Source of the DNA: Chitinophaga rhizophila
Lineage (GTDB): Bacteria; Bacteroidota; Bacteroidia; Chitinophagales; Chitinophagaceae
Direction of reading: 5' to 3'
DNA: 64,000 nucleotides
NCBI RefSeq assembly: GCF_019492185.1
Contig: NZ_JAICCF010000001.1
Coordinates: 1,860,001-1,924,000 of the forward strand
Under the pieces are notes generated by a model. It ran no database searches, had not been told where the DNA came from, and saw only the letters and a list, made by a program, of their open reading frames with translations. Of the stretch, positions 53,832 to 63,574 are shown one piece after another (positions within the stretch are counted from its first letter, which is position 1; every line of letters begins with the position of its first letter). A program made the position numbers and the translations under genes.

Positions 53832-54989
53832 CTAGTTTTTTGATTTGATAAAGTCTGCCAGTTCCTTCATACTGATCTTTTCCTCATAGATTGCCTTACC
53901 GACAATCACACCGCTACACCCGATTTCAGCCAGTGTATGTACATCAGCCATTGTGCTGACACCTCCGCTGGCAACAAAATCAATACCCGGAAACTGTTGT
54001 AATATCTTTTCATATAGGGCGACAGAAGGCCCCTGTAACAGACCGTCTTTAGCTATATCAGTACAGAAGATATGATTGACACCCTGCTTGATATTTTCCT
54101 GAAGGAAATCAAAAACAGAGAGTTCAGTTGTTTCCAGCCATCCACCTACAGCAATCTTTTCCTCTTTTACGTCAGCGCCCAGGAAGATTTTATCTGCACC
54201 GTATTTCTTTACCCAGCTGGCAAAAAGGGCAGGATCTTTTACTGCGATGCTTCCGATAGTAGCCAGCGCAGCGCCATTCTCATACACAATACGCAGATCA
54301 TCTTCTGTTTTGATGCCGCCGCCAAAGTCAATTACCAGGTTAGTTTTACCTGCAATGGCTTCCAGTACTTTCCAGTTAACAACAGCACCTTTCTTTGCTC
54401 CATCCAGATCTACCAGGTGCAAGCGGCTGACGCCAATACTTTCAAATGCCTTGGCTACTTCCAGCGGATGCTCATTATATACTTTCTTCTGTGCATAATC
54501 CCCCTGTGTAAGGCGCACGCACTTTCCATCTATAATATCGATAGCCGGAATAACGGTAATACCGGTATCCGTTTTTCTGTCAAGTTGTACTTTCATTTTG
54601 ATGAAGACAATATTATCTTTTGTGAAATGATCCCCTACATATTCATACCCACGTTTCTTATAAAAGCCGGCAGCAGTATCACGTGCATTACACCATAAGG
54701 TTTTGACATGTTCTTTCCGGCAGAAATCTTCTACATATTGCATCAGCAGACTGCCATATCGTTTGCCTTGCACATCAGGATGTATTGCCAGTTTACGGAA
54801 CTGAGCACTGTCTTTCTGCAGGAAAAGCGACACCACTCCTCTTAGTCTGGTATCTTCATATAACCCAAAATGCAGTCCGTCGTCATCATGATCGACTCTG
54901 ACTGCATGTAGTTCCCACTCCGGATACAGCACATCTCTGCGTAATGGTAAAGCATCATCAATGACAATTCTTCTTATCTGTATAGCCAT
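53832..54989 (-). CDS. hisA: GNAT acetyltransferase-HisA fusion (phosphoribosylformimino-AICAR ribotide isomerase)
   Basis: A 385-residue single reading frame. Residues 1-133 are a GNAT N-acetyltransferase domain with the acetyl-CoA loop VQGKRYGSLL near 74-83 and the late AAGFYKKRGYEYVG. Residues 144-385 are a complete HisA barrel: D151 in VIPAIDII, GGGIKTEDD and VASGGVSTMAD phosphate loops. HisA isomerises ProFAR to PRFAR. Met132 (54596) could serve as an internal start giving HisA alone. The role of the GNAT part in or beside histidine synthesis is unknown. It starts 1 bp after the hisH stop. Confidence 0.93.
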   Translation of the reverse strand: MAIQIRRIVIDDALPLRRDVLYPEWELHAVRVDHDDDGLHFGLYEDTRLRGVVSLFLQKDSAQFRKLAIHPDVQGKRYGSLLMQYVEDFCRKEHVKTLWCNARDTAAGFYKKRGYEYVGDHFTKDNIVFIKMKVQLDRKTDTGITVIPAIDIIDGKCVRLTQGDYAQKKVYNEHPLEVAKAFESIGVSRLHLVDLDGAKKGAVVNWKVLEAIAGKTNLVIDFGGGIKTEDDLRIVYENGAALATIGSIAVKDPALFASWVKKYGADKIFLGADVKEEKIAVGGWLETTELSVFDFLQENIKQGVNHIFCTDIAKDGLLQGPSVALYEKILQQFPGIDFVASGGVSTMADVHTLAEIGCSGVIVGKAIYEEKISMKELADFIKSKN

Positions 54990-54990
54990 A

Positions 54991-55584
54991 CTATAACTTC
55001 AGGAAGTTCTCAAGTATTTTCTGACCAGCTACAGCTGACTTCTCAGGGTGGAACTGTACTGCATAGAAGTTGTCTTTCTGCAAGCCTGCACTGTAGTTGA
55101 TAACATAGTTAGCAGTAGCTACTGTTTCAGATGAAAGCGCTGCGTAGTAGCTGTGCACAAAATACATGTAAGAGTTTTCAGGCACATGCTCAAACATAGT
55201 GCTGTATAGTCCTGTGATATTATTCCAGCCTATCTGTGGTATTTTCAGAAGATTGTCTACCGGAGATGTAAAGCGTTTTACTTCTACGTCGAAGATGCCC
55301 AGGCAGGGTGTATTATTTTCTTCCGAATGTTTACACATCAGCTGCATACCGAGGCAGATGCCCAATACCGGCTGTTTAAGGTCTGTAATAAGCTTATCGA
55401 GTTTTCTTTCCTGCAGGTATTTCATGGCGGTACTGGCTTCTCCTACGCCAGGAAAGATAACTTTATCTGCAGATTTAATTGTCTCCGGATCGTCCGTTAC
55501 AATACCTTCCACCCCTATTCTGTCCAATGCGAACATTACCGAACGGATATTACCGGCATTGTATTTTATGATAACCGTTTTCAT
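54991..55584 (-). CDS. hisH: Imidazole glycerol phosphate synthase, glutamine amidotransferase subunit
   Basis: 197-residue class I glutamine amidotransferase: YNAGN at the N terminus, PGVGEA oxyanion loop, the nucleophile in GICLGMQLM (Cys near residue 77) and the His/Glu pair in FHPEKS near 178. It supplies ammonia to HisF. Its start codon is only 3 bp after the trpA stop, so it must be read from the trp transcript unless an internal promoter lies in trpA. Confidence 0.95.
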   Translation of the reverse strand: MKTVIIKYNAGNIRSVMFALDRIGVEGIVTDDPETIKSADKVIFPGVGEASTAMKYLQERKLDKLITDLKQPVLGICLGMQLMCKHSEENNTPCLGIFDVEVKRFTSPVDNLLKIPQIGWNNITGLYSTMFEHVPENSYMYFVHSYYAALSSETVATANYVINYSAGLQKDNFYAVQFHPEKSAVAGQKILENFLKL

Positions 55585-55587
55585 ATA

Positions 55588-56364
55588 CTAGTTGTGTTTT
55601 ACCCCTGCAATAAATTCTTTTATTGAGGTATCCAGGTTGGTCGTATTTTCAATAGCGCGGATAAAGGCAGTACCGATAATCCCTCCATTGCTGTGAGATG
55701 CGGCTGCCTCAAAGGTAGCTTTATCTTTAATACCAAACCCGATCAATACCGGATTAGTAAGTTGCAATGCATTCAGGCGCTCAAAATAAGCCTGCTGATG
55801 GCCCATGTCCTTATCCTTACCGGTAGTAGAAGATGAAGATACAGCATAGATAAATCCTTTACTAACAGTATCTATCTTTCTGATCCTGTCTTCCGTAGTT
55901 TCCGGTGTAACCAGGAATATCAGATGCAGGTTATATTGCTCAAAAACGGGTTTATACTCAGTTTCATATTCATCCATGGGCAGGTCGGGTAAGATAACAC
56001 CGTCTACGCCTACTTCAGCACATTTCTTACAGAAGTTCTCAATGCCATACAGCAATACAGGATTCAGGTATCCCATCAGCAACACAGGCAGGTGTATCTG
56101 CTGTCTGAAATCTTTCAGCTGTTCAAACAGGACTTTAAGGCTCATTCCATTTTTGATGGCACGGGTACTGCTATCCTGTATAACAGGGCCGTCTGCCAGG
56201 GGATCAGAGAATGGCATACCTAATTCTATCATATCAGCTCCATGCTGTTGCAGCGATTTCATTACAGGCAGGGTATCGTTGAGCTCAGGAAATCCTGCTG
56301 TGCAATAGATATTTAGTACACCTGTTTTTTTGCCGGCAAATAATTGATCTATACGATTGCTCAT
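55588..56364 (-). CDS. trpA: Tryptophan synthase alpha subunit
   Basis: About 258 residues from ATG 56364; an upstream extension overlaps trpB. TIM barrel with catalytic Glu in MIELGMPFSDPLADG and Asp in ILPDLPMDE, and the phosphate loop GFGIKDKATFE. It cleaves indole-3-glycerol phosphate to indole, which passes to TrpB. It is the last trp gene before the his genes resume. Confidence 0.95.
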   Translation of the reverse strand: MSNRIDQLFAGKKTGVLNIYCTAGFPELNDTLPVMKSLQQHGADMIELGMPFSDPLADGPVIQDSSTRAIKNGMSLKVLFEQLKDFRQQIHLPVLLMGYLNPVLLYGIENFCKKCAEVGVDGVILPDLPMDEYETEYKPVFEQYNLHLIFLVTPETTEDRIRKIDTVSKGFIYAVSSSSTTGKDKDMGHQQAYFERLNALQLTNPVLIGFGIKDKATFEAAASHSNGGIIGTAFIRAIENTTNLDTSIKEFIAGVKHN

Positions 56365-56374
56365 AAAAATGTAT

Positions 56375-57601
56375 TTATACGTTACCGCCAGTATTACCGG
56401 GCAAATTACGAATGTATGTTTCCATGTCTTTATCACCACGGCCGCTCAGGCATACTACTACCACATCATTTGGTTTGAAGGCAACCTGTGCCAGTTTTGC
56501 AAGTGCATGAGAAGACTCCAGCGCAGGGATAATTCCTTCCAGTCTGGTCAGTTCATAGGCTGCCTGTAATGCTTCTTCATCTGTCGCATTGAGGAAGGTT
56601 GCACGGCCGGTCTCATAAAGATGTGCATGCAATGGGCCAATACCCGGGTAGTCCAGGCCGGCAGATATAGAGTATGGTTCAGTGATCTGACCGTCATCCG
56701 TTTGCATCAGCAGGGTCTTGCTGGCATGAATGATACCCAGCTTTCCTAACTGTGTAGTAGCTGCGGAATGACCTGAGTGGACACCTTTACCACCTGCTTC
56801 TATTGCAATGAGCTTCACATCCGGCTCATCCAGGAAGTGGTAGTATGCGCCGGCGGCGTTACTGCCACCACCGATACAGGCCATCACGTAATCCGGATTA
56901 GCCTTGCCTGTCTTTTCAAGCAGTTGCTTCTTAATCTCTTCACTTATTACAGACTGGAAACGGGTAACCATGTCAGGATAAGGATGTGGGCCGGCAGCCG
57001 TGCCGAGTATATAGTGTGTATTCACCGGATTGTTAATCCAGTCACGGATAGCTTCGTTACAGGCATCTTTCAGGGTCTGGCTGCCACTGGTGGCAGGAAC
57101 AACGGTTGCACCCAGCATCTTCATACGGGCTACATTTGGTGCCTGACGCTGAATGTCGATACTACCCATATACACCACGCATTCCAGTCCCATCAGGGCA
57201 CATACTGTAGCAGTAGCAACGCCGTGTTGTCCTGCGCCGGTTTCTGCAATGATACGTGTCTTACCCAGTCGCTTTGCCAGGAGTATCTGACCAATAGTAT
57301 TGTTAACCTTATGTGCGCCTGTATGGTTGAGGTCTTCACGTTTAAGATAGATCTGCGCTTTGTATTTCTCAGACAAACGTTTGGCGAAATACAAAGGAGA
57401 AGGACGACCTACATAATCTCTCAACAGGTCATCAAACTCCTGCTGAAAGGCCGGATCTTTCAGAATCTTGAGGTAGTTACGTTGCAACTCGTCCACATTA
57501 GGAAACAACATCTCCGGGATGTATGCTCCACCGAACCGTCCGTAAAAACCTTTCTCATCTACATGATACTTAGAGCCGAACGTGCTATCCGCTATCTTCA
57601 T
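56375..57601 (-). CDS. trpB: Tryptophan synthase beta subunit
   Basis: 408-residue PLP enzyme: [12 protein letters not shown] near residue 22, the Schiff-base lysine in [10 protein letters not shown] near 98, TGAGQHGVA for substrate binding, and the PLP-phosphate loop GGGSNAAG near 245. It condenses indole with serine. The gap to trpA is 10 bp and to trpF 7 bp. Confidence 0.96.
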   Translation of the reverse strand: MKIADSTFGSKYHVDEKGFYGRFGGAYIPEMLFPNVDELQRNYLKILKDPAFQQEFDDLLRDYVGRPSPLYFAKRLSEKYKAQIYLKREDLNHTGAHKVNNTIGQILLAKRLGKTRIIAETGAGQHGVATATVCALMGLECVVYMGSIDIQRQAPNVARMKMLGATVVPATSGSQTLKDACNEAIRDWINNPVNTHYILGTAAGPHPYPDMVTRFQSVISEEIKKQLLEKTGKANPDYVMACIGGGSNAAGAYYHFLDEPDVKLIAIEAGGKGVHSGHSAATTQLGKLGIIHASKTLLMQTDDGQITEPYSISAGLDYPGIGPLHAHLYETGRATFLNATDEEALQAAYELTRLEGIIPALESSHALAKLAQVAFKPNDVVVVCLSGRGDKDMETYIRNLPGNTGGNV

Positions 57602-57608
57602 GCTATGA

Positions 57609-58244
57609 CTATTTTAAGTAAGTTGATTGAATCTGATCTATAAACAAACGTACCTTTTCCATATTCTTTATACCTGGTTGCTCTTCAAACCTGCTATTGA
57701 CATCTACTGCGAATAGTGCCGGCAGCTGCAATTGCAGCAGTTCGGGAGTTTCTTCCAATCCTATTCCTCCACTCAGGTAAAAAGGATGTGTATATGGATA
57801 TGTCTGTAATAATTCCCAGTTGAAGCGTTTGCCTGTACCACCATATGCTTTGCCTGCTTCTGTATCAAAAAGGAAATAATCAGTTACCGGCATATAAGCA
57901 GCAAGCAGCGCGTCCCAGTTGACATCTTCTCCTACACGGAAAGCTTTGATCACCGTGACTTTCTCCCGGATCGCAGCACAGAAAGCTGGTGTTTCATCAC
58001 CATGCAGTTGCACCATATCCAGGCCAAAGTCCAGGATGGTGCGTAGCACCTGTTCCTGTGAAGCATTCACGAATACGCCTACTTTCTTTATTCCAGTAAT
58101 CTCCCGTACAGTGCGTGCGTCAATTTTGCTGGCAGCAAAACGAGGCGACTTCTCATAGAATATGAATCCGGCATAGTCTACCTGGTACTCTATGAGCCGT
58201 TGCAGGTCTTCTTTCCTGGTGATACCGCAGACCTTTATTTTCAT
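57609..58244 (-). CDS. trpF: Phosphoribosylanthranilate isomerase
   Basis: 211-residue TIM barrel with the catalytic Cys in [10 protein letters not shown] near residue 5 and the Asp in YFLFDTEAG near 130; GGTGKRFNW and LSGGIG are phosphate-site segments. It converts phosphoribosylanthranilate to CdRP. Its start overlaps the trpC stop (ATGA). Confidence 0.94.
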   Translation of the reverse strand: MKIKVCGITRKEDLQRLIEYQVDYAGFIFYEKSPRFAASKIDARTVREITGIKKVGVFVNASQEQVLRTILDFGLDMVQLHGDETPAFCAAIREKVTVIKAFRVGEDVNWDALLAAYMPVTDYFLFDTEAGKAYGGTGKRFNWELLQTYPYTHPFYLSGGIGLEETPELLQLQLPALFAVDVNSRFEEQPGIKNMEKVRLFIDQIQSTYLK

Positions 58245-59041
58245 TGTACTGATTTATTAGCCAGTTCTGTAACAAATTGTTCAAACGCCCTGGCCGGACT
58301 ATCCTGCTTCATGAAGTTCTCCCCGATCAGGAAGCCCTGGAAACCTGCCTGTTTCAGTGTAATGATCGCATCGGTATTGCTGATACCGCTTTCTGCTACT
58401 TTACATTTACCGGCGGGTATCTGCGGTGCCAGCTCGCAGGAACGGTTAAAATCTACATTAAAAGTAGTAAGATCACGGTTATTTACACCTACTGACTGTA
58501 TATGATCTGTTACCTTTTCGAGCTGATCCCCGCTATGCACTTCCAAGAGCACTTCCAGTCCCAGGTTATGCGCAAATTGTGCCAGATGTGCAACCTCCTG
58601 TTTAGTGAGGCATTCGGCAATCAGCAGAATAACATCTGCACCAATAGCTTTCGCCTCTATGATCTGGTATTCATCTACTATAAAATCTTTGCGTAATACC
58701 GGTATATGATTCAGTGTACGTGCCTGCTGAAGGTCTTCTGAAGTACCACCGAAGAACTTTTCATCTGTGAGTACAGACAGAGCCGATGCGCCACAGCGGG
58801 CATAGGCAGTTGTCACATCCTGCACAGTAGCAGTACCATTGATCACTCCTTTTGAAGGAGAGCGGCGTTTGAACTCAGCAATGATTCCTGTCTTTGCAGG
58901 GTCCTGCAGGAACTGCGCCATTGACAACGTCGGGCGCTTGAACCAGGCTGCCTGTTCCAGTACTTCCACACTTCGCTGTTGTTTCAGAGCCGCTACTTCG
59001 ATACGCTTATGAGCGACTATTTCTGTAAGGATATTCTTCAT
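58241..59041 (-). CDS. trpC: Indole-3-glycerol phosphate synthase
   Basis: 266 residues with the family landmarks IAEFKRRSPSKG near 53 (catalytic Glu and Lys), VLRKDFIVDEYQI near 115, IGADVILLIAE, GVNNRDLTTF near 190 and the phosphate loop AESGISN. It forms indole-3-glycerol phosphate from CdRP. It is separate from TrpF, unlike the enterobacterial fusion, and overlaps both neighbours by 4 bp. Confidence 0.95.
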   Translation of the reverse strand: MKNILTEIVAHKRIEVAALKQQRSVEVLEQAAWFKRPTLSMAQFLQDPAKTGIIAEFKRRSPSKGVINGTATVQDVTTAYARCGASALSVLTDEKFFGGTSEDLQQARTLNHIPVLRKDFIVDEYQIIEAKAIGADVILLIAECLTKQEVAHLAQFAHNLGLEVLLEVHSGDQLEKVTDHIQSVGVNNRDLTTFNVDFNRSCELAPQIPAGKCKVAESGISNTDAIITLKQAGFQGFLIGENFMKQDSPARAFEQFVTELANKSVQ

Positions 59042-60033
59042 GATTGCAGGCTTATCAGCTTCTTGAATGCATTATGTGCAGCACCTGATTCCAGCGACTC
59101 CACAGCCGCCTGAAAACAATCTGCATAGTTATCATATTTCTTCATACAATACAGGCCCATTGCAGCATTTGCCAGCACCACAGAGTTTTGTGCCCAGGTA
59201 CCTTCTCCTTTCAGGATCTTCATAAAGATCTTTGCGGCTGCTTCTACTGTATTACCACCGTAGATATCTTCAGGATACACTTTACGTTTACCCAGCTGTT
59301 CAGGTGTCCAGTCTTTTTCACCTTCATTGGTGATAACACGGGTATCAGCAGTTAATGAGATCTCATCATATCCATCGAGGCTATAAACAATTGCATAGCG
59401 TTTGTCAGTTTGTTGGAACAGGTAGTTATACACTCTTGCCAGTTCCAGGCTGTACACACCTATCAGCTGATGTTGTGCAAAAGCCGGGTTCACTAATGGT
59501 CCCAGCATATTGAAGAATGTGCGGATACCCAGCTGACGGCGGATGCCTGCCACATTTTTCAAGGCAGGGTGGAACAATGGTGCATGCAGGAAACAAACAC
59601 CTGCTTCTTCCAGTTCCTGTCTGAGTTTAGCATCATCGTTCTTGAATTTGTATCCGGCAGATTCCATCAGGTTGGATGCACCGCTGATTGAAGAGACTCC
59701 GTAGTTACCATGTTTAGCCACCTTACCACCCGCGCCTGCCACGATGAAGCAAGACAGTGTGGATACATTGAAGGTATTTTTACCATCGCCGCCAGTACCT
59801 ACGATATCCAGTACATCATACCCATTCAGATCTACGGGAATACAAAGTTCCAGTAAGGCATCGCGGAAGCCAAGCAGTTCGTCTACCGTGATGCTACGCA
59901 TGAGGAATACTGTCATAAAGGCGGCCAATTCACTCTCATTGTACATGCCTTTTGAAATACTGATCAGTATCTCTTTAGCGGCATCGCGGGTAAATGTTTT
60001 ATGTTCAAATAAGTAGTTCAGTATCTTTTTCAT
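59038..60033 (-). CDS. trpD: Anthranilate phosphoribosyltransferase
   Basis: About 331 residues from ATG 60033; an extension to 60051 would overlap trpG. It has VGTGGDGKNTFNVST near residue 80 (PRPP loop), KHGNYGVSS near 107 and the LGPLVNPA segment near 170. It joins anthranilate to PRPP. The TrpG amidotransferase is a separate protein here. Confidence 0.95.
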   Translation of the reverse strand: MKKILNYLFEHKTFTRDAAKEILISISKGMYNESELAAFMTVFLMRSITVDELLGFRDALLELCIPVDLNGYDVLDIVGTGGDGKNTFNVSTLSCFIVAGAGGKVAKHGNYGVSSISGASNLMESAGYKFKNDDAKLRQELEEAGVCFLHAPLFHPALKNVAGIRRQLGIRTFFNMLGPLVNPAFAQHQLIGVYSLELARVYNYLFQQTDKRYAIVYSLDGYDEISLTADTRVITNEGEKDWTPEQLGKRKVYPEDIYGGNTVEAAAKIFMKILKGEGTWAQNSVVLANAAMGLYCMKKYDNYADCFQAAVESLESGAAHNAFKKLISLQS

Positions 60034-60043
60034 TGCTTGGAAT

Positions 60044-60613
60044 TTATGCATTCAACCAGTTACGCAATATCATTTCGCCCTGTGGCGTAAGTACACTTTC
60101 CGGATGGAACTGTACTCCGCTTACATCGTATGTCTTATGTTGTAATGCCATGATGAAGTCGTTATCATCTTTTGCGGTAACAGTCAGTTCGGCCGGCAGT
60201 GTTGCTGCATCCACCACCCAGGAATGGTAACGGCCTACTTCCAGCTGATCAGGCAGGCCATTGAACAGGCGTCCATCTCTGGCAGTGATATTTACATTGG
60301 TAGCAACACCATGGTATACATCCTTCAGGTTGATCAGCTTAGCGCCAAATGCTTCCCCTATAGCCTGTTGCCCGAGGCATACGCCGAATATAGATTTGCT
60401 GGATGCATATTCTTTAATCAAAGGCAGCAACAGCCCTGCTTCTTCAGGAATGCCGGGTCCTGGAGACAAAATAATCTTGTCGTAATCTTTTACTTTCTCT
60501 AACGGAATCTCATCATTGCGCACAACAGTTACTTTGCCATTGATGATCTTTTCCACCAGGTGTACCAGGTTATATGTAAAAGAGTCGTAGTTATCAAATA
60601 CCAGAATGTTCAT
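60044..60613 (-). CDS. trpG: Anthranilate synthase component II (glutamine amidotransferase)
   Basis: 189 residues: DNYDSFTYNLVH at the start, SPGPGIPEEAG oxyanion region, the nucleophile in GVCLGQQAIGE (Cys79) and the FHPES triad histidine/glutamate near 170. It supplies ammonia to TrpE. It could also serve folate synthesis (PabA), as is common. It lies 1 bp from the trpE stop. Confidence 0.95.
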   Translation of the reverse strand: MNILVFDNYDSFTYNLVHLVEKIINGKVTVVRNDEIPLEKVKDYDKIILSPGPGIPEEAGLLLPLIKEYASSKSIFGVCLGQQAIGEAFGAKLINLKDVYHGVATNVNITARDGRLFNGLPDQLEVGRYHSWVVDAATLPAELTVTAKDDNDFIMALQHKTYDVSGVQFHPESVLTPQGEMILRNWLNA

Positions 60614-60614
60614 G

Positions 60615-62024
60615 TCAGATATTTTGAGCCAGGATGATGGCCTGTTTTAAAGCATTCAGTTTATTGTTCACTTCTTCCATCTCAGACTGCGCGACAGACT
60701 TGGCTACTACACCAGCGCCTGCCTGATAGTACAGCGTATTTGCCTTACTGAGTATGGAACGTATCATAATTGCGTGGTTGAAATCGCCATTAAAGCCTAC
60801 AGCGCCGATACATCCACCATAGAAGCCGCGTGCAGTTGGCTCATTTTCATCAATGATCTCCATCGCTCTATACTTAGGCGCACCTGACAGCGTACCTGCC
60901 GGGAATGTAGCTGCCAGCAGCGAGAATGGATTTAGTCCCGGCTGTATCTTACCGGTCACCTCACTAACAAGGTGAATAACGTGTGAGTAGTATTGTATTT
61001 TCCTATAAGAGTCTACTTCCACATCAGTAGCCAGTCTACTCAGGTCATTCCTTGCCAGGTCAACCAGCATCACATGTTCTGCATTCTCTTTAGGATCTTC
61101 CAGCAGTCTTGCTGCTAATTCACGATCCTGCTCATCATTGCCTGTACGTTTGAAAGTACCTGCTATCGGATGGATGGTTGCTTTATTATCTTTGATGATG
61201 AGCTGTGCTTCCGGGGAAGAACCCATCAGTTTATAGTCACCATAATCGAAGAAGAAGAGATAAGGAGAAGGGTTAATAGAGCGGAGTGCGCGGTATACAT
61301 TAAATTCATCACCTTTGAACTGCTGTTGGAAAGCTCTGGAGAGTACTACCTGGAAAACGTCTCCGCGGAAGCAATGTTGTTTTCCTTTTTCGACAATCTC
61401 CATAAATTGCTCATCAGTAAAGTTGCTTTTTTCTGATCCCTCTGCCTTGAAGCCATAGCTAGGCACATCTTTCTGCCTGATGAGTGATTCAATGTGATCA
61501 AACTCGCTATCAAGGCCATCCACCTGATTTTCGCACAGATACAACTCATCTTTGAAGTGGTTGATGGCGATTATATACTGGTAAAACCTGTAACGCATCA
61601 GCGGGATGGTATTACCGTTCTGCTTGTCTTTATTAAACTCTATTGTCTCAAAGAATTGAACAGACTCAAATGTGCTATATCCAAACAGGCTGTGTACTAC
61701 GGGTAGTACTGGTTTATCAACGAAGGAGAAGTTACCGAGGAATTTCTCCAATTCAGTCAGTACACTCTGCTTGTTCTTGAGTTGTTTCCTTTCTGGCGGG
61801 AGGTTTGGATATTTAAATTCAAAGTCCTTGGTACTTGTTACCTCTATTCCTGCTATCGGCTGGATACAGATAAAAGAGAAGCTGTTTTCGCTGGCACGAT
61901 AGTCTGTACTTTCCAGCAATACTGTACCGGGGAATTTGTCGCGGAGCCGCAGATAAATACCAACAGGCGTAAATACGTCTGCCAGCATTTTTTTGAATTT
62001 GGATTTGACTTGAATACTGCCCAT
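60615..62024 (-). CDS. trpE: Anthranilate synthase component I
   Basis: 469 residues. The N-terminal LLESTDYR near residue 36 is the feedback site where tryptophan binds. The chorismate-binding domain (about 205-465) contains QVVLSRAFQQ, GSSPEAQL, PIAGTFKRTG, DLARNDLSR, the YSHVIHLVSEV segment and PAGTLSGAPKYRAMEI. It converts chorismate to anthranilate and is the first gene of the attenuated trp operon. Confidence 0.96.
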   Translation of the reverse strand: MGSIQVKSKFKKMLADVFTPVGIYLRLRDKFPGTVLLESTDYRASENSFSFICIQPIAGIEVTSTKDFEFKYPNLPPERKQLKNKQSVLTELEKFLGNFSFVDKPVLPVVHSLFGYSTFESVQFFETIEFNKDKQNGNTIPLMRYRFYQYIIAINHFKDELYLCENQVDGLDSEFDHIESLIRQKDVPSYGFKAEGSEKSNFTDEQFMEIVEKGKQHCFRGDVFQVVLSRAFQQQFKGDEFNVYRALRSINPSPYLFFFDYGDYKLMGSSPEAQLIIKDNKATIHPIAGTFKRTGNDEQDRELAARLLEDPKENAEHVMLVDLARNDLSRLATDVEVDSYRKIQYYSHVIHLVSEVTGKIQPGLNPFSLLAATFPAGTLSGAPKYRAMEIIDENEPTARGFYGGCIGAVGFNGDFNHAIMIRSILSKANTLYYQAGAGVVAKSVAQSEMEEVNNKLNALKQAIILAQNI

Positions 62025-62069
62025 TGGATTTGTGATTGAGTTTTGTCGGGAGACTATCTTAAAAACGAA

Positions 62070-62098
62070 GAAGGCCCGCTGTGTAACAGCGGGCCTTC
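62070..62098 (-). terminator. trp attenuator terminator
   Basis: A perfect 13-bp GC-rich stem (GAAGGCCCGCTGT with its complement) with a 3-nt loop. On the minus strand it is followed at once by TTCGTTTTTAA. It lies inside the 335-bp trpE leader, 46 bp before the trpE ATG and about 40 nt after the leader-peptide stop. Confidence 0.88.
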
Positions 62099-62136
62099 CA
62101 ATTATATCTCATTACGAAACATGGCACTGTAACACA
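62080..62136 (-). promoter_or_regulatory. trp attenuator antiterminator pairing
   Basis: On the minus-strand RNA, 62136-62125 (UGUGUUACAGUG) can pair with 62091-62080 (CGCUGUUACACA) in 11 of 12 positions, one of them G-U. The second segment is the upper half and loop of the terminator, so the two structures exclude each other. The first segment begins 3 nt after the leader-peptide stop. A competing upstream stem (TGGCAC with GTGCCA, around TATCAG-ATC-CTGATA) would hide it when no ribosome stalls. Confidence 0.72.
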
Positions 62137-62139
62137 CTA

Positions 62140-62193
62140 TCAGGATCTGATATTGTGCCACCACCAATGCTTGTTTGTAATAATTGTTGTCAT
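62140..62193 (-). CDS. trpL: trp operon leader peptide with three consecutive Trp codons
   Basis: A 17-codon frame, MTTIITNKHWWWHNIRS, ending in TGA at 62142-62140. Three tandem TGG codons lie at 62166-62158. When charged tRNA-Trp is scarce, a ribosome stalls there and frees the antiterminator segment. When tryptophan is plentiful, the ribosome reaches the stop codon, covers that segment and lets the terminator form. The frame is in the right place: after an exact -7 element, before the hairpins and before trpE. Confidence 0.85.
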   Translation of the reverse strand: MTTIITNKHWWWHNIRS

Positions 62194-62240
62194 GTTTAAA
62201 TTTCTTGCGAAACAAATATCCGGTGTTTTTTGAAAACATG

Positions 62241-62274
62241 CAAATTTATTTTGAGATTCGTGGTGAAGTGACAA
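62241..62274 (-). promoter_or_regulatory. Promoter of the trp operon
   Basis: TAAATTTG on the minus strand (62248-62241) matches the -7 consensus. TTG at 62274-62272 is the likely -33 core, 23 bp upstream, slightly longer than usual. Transcription would begin near 62234, about 41 nt before the leader-peptide ATG. Confidence 0.6.
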
Positions 62275-62359
62275 CTTCCGGGGGAATTATTGATTTTCTG
62301 TCAATACTCCCTGTATTTGTCACCTCAGTCGTTTGGGATATCTTACCCTCACCAGACGG

Positions 62360-63496
62360 CTACAATACCCCTTTGGTACTTGGCAGCTGCATATTCATCG
62401 GGTTACGCTTTACTGCCATCTTGATAGCTTTCGCAAACACTTTGAATATTGCTTCTATCTTGTGATGCTCATTTTCACCTTCAGCTTTGATATTCAGATT
62501 ACACTTAGCTGCGTCAGAAAATGACTTAAAGAAGTGGAAGAACATTTCTGTCGGCATTTCCCCTATTTTCTCCCTATTGAACTTAGCGTCCCAGACAATC
62601 CAGTTACGGCCGCCAAAATCAATAGCAGCCTGTGCCAGACAATCATCCATAGGGAGGCAGAATCCATAGCGCTCTATGCCTCTTTTGTCAGCCAGTGCCT
62701 GTGCCATTGCTTCGCCTAATGCCAGCCCAGTGTCTTCTATCGTATGATGCTCATCAATATGCAGATCTCCTTTGGCCTTTACGGTAAGATCTATACTGCC
62801 ATGACGGGCAATCTGATCAAGCATATGATCGAAGAAGCCCAATCCGGTGCTGATATCGGCCTTACCGGTACCATCCAGGTTGATAGCGATAGTTATATCT
62901 GTTTCTTTGGTTGTACGGGTATGCGTAACTGTACGCAGCCCTACCTTCAGGAACTCGTATATCTTCTCCCAGTCAGTCGATTCCAGTGCAATAGTATCTT
63001 TCAGCGCTGCTGCATCCCCGCTGATTTCTGCTCCGCCAAGTCCTGTACCTTCATTGATCCAGATGGCTTTAGCACCCAGGTTCTTTGCCAACTGTACATC
63101 TGTGATACGATCACCGATCACGAATGAATTAGCCAAATCATAGTCCGGAGAGAAATACCTGGTAAGCATACCTGTGCCCGGCTTACGCGTAGGCGCATTT
63201 TCGTGCGGGAAAGAGCGGTCTATGAACACTGCATCAAACTTCACTCCTTCGTTCTCAAAAGCACGCAGAATGAAGTTCTGAGCAGGCCAGAAATCGGCTT
63301 CCGGGAAACTATTCGTACCCAGGCCGTCCTGGTTGGTTACCATGGCCAGTTCATAATCCAGCTCTGCTGCTATACGAGCCAGATAGGTAAATACCTTCGG
63401 ATAAAATTCTACCTTTTCGAGGCTATCGATCTGGTAAGTTGGAGGTACTTCCTTGATCATGGTACCATCCCTGTCTATGAAGAGGACTCTTTTCAT
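62360..63496 (-). CDS. hisB: Bifunctional histidinol-phosphatase / imidazoleglycerol-phosphate dehydratase
   Basis: 378 residues. The HAD phosphatase part (about 1-165) has [11 protein letters not shown] with both catalytic aspartates. The dehydratase part (about 185-378) has [27 protein letters not shown] and NEHHKIEA, the histidine-rich manganese sites. It performs two late histidine steps. Downstream (leftward) the next gene is trpE and not hisH as expected. Confidence 0.96.
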   Translation of the reverse strand: MKRVLFIDRDGTMIKEVPPTYQIDSLEKVEFYPKVFTYLARIAAELDYELAMVTNQDGLGTNSFPEADFWPAQNFILRAFENEGVKFDAVFIDRSFPHENAPTRKPGTGMLTRYFSPDYDLANSFVIGDRITDVQLAKNLGAKAIWINEGTGLGGAEISGDAAALKDTIALESTDWEKIYEFLKVGLRTVTHTRTTKETDITIAINLDGTGKADISTGLGFFDHMLDQIARHGSIDLTVKAKGDLHIDEHHTIEDTGLALGEAMAQALADKRGIERYGFCLPMDDCLAQAAIDFGGRNWIVWDAKFNREKIGEMPTEMFFHFFKSFSDAAKCNLNIKAEGENEHHKIEAIFKVFAKAIKMAVKRNPMNMQLPSTKGVL

Positions 63497-63574
63497 TATA
63501 CTGTAATTATGGCGCTTTATGTTTTCCTGGCCGGCAGAGATATGATGCTGCCGGAGATATCTTAATGAGCTGTA

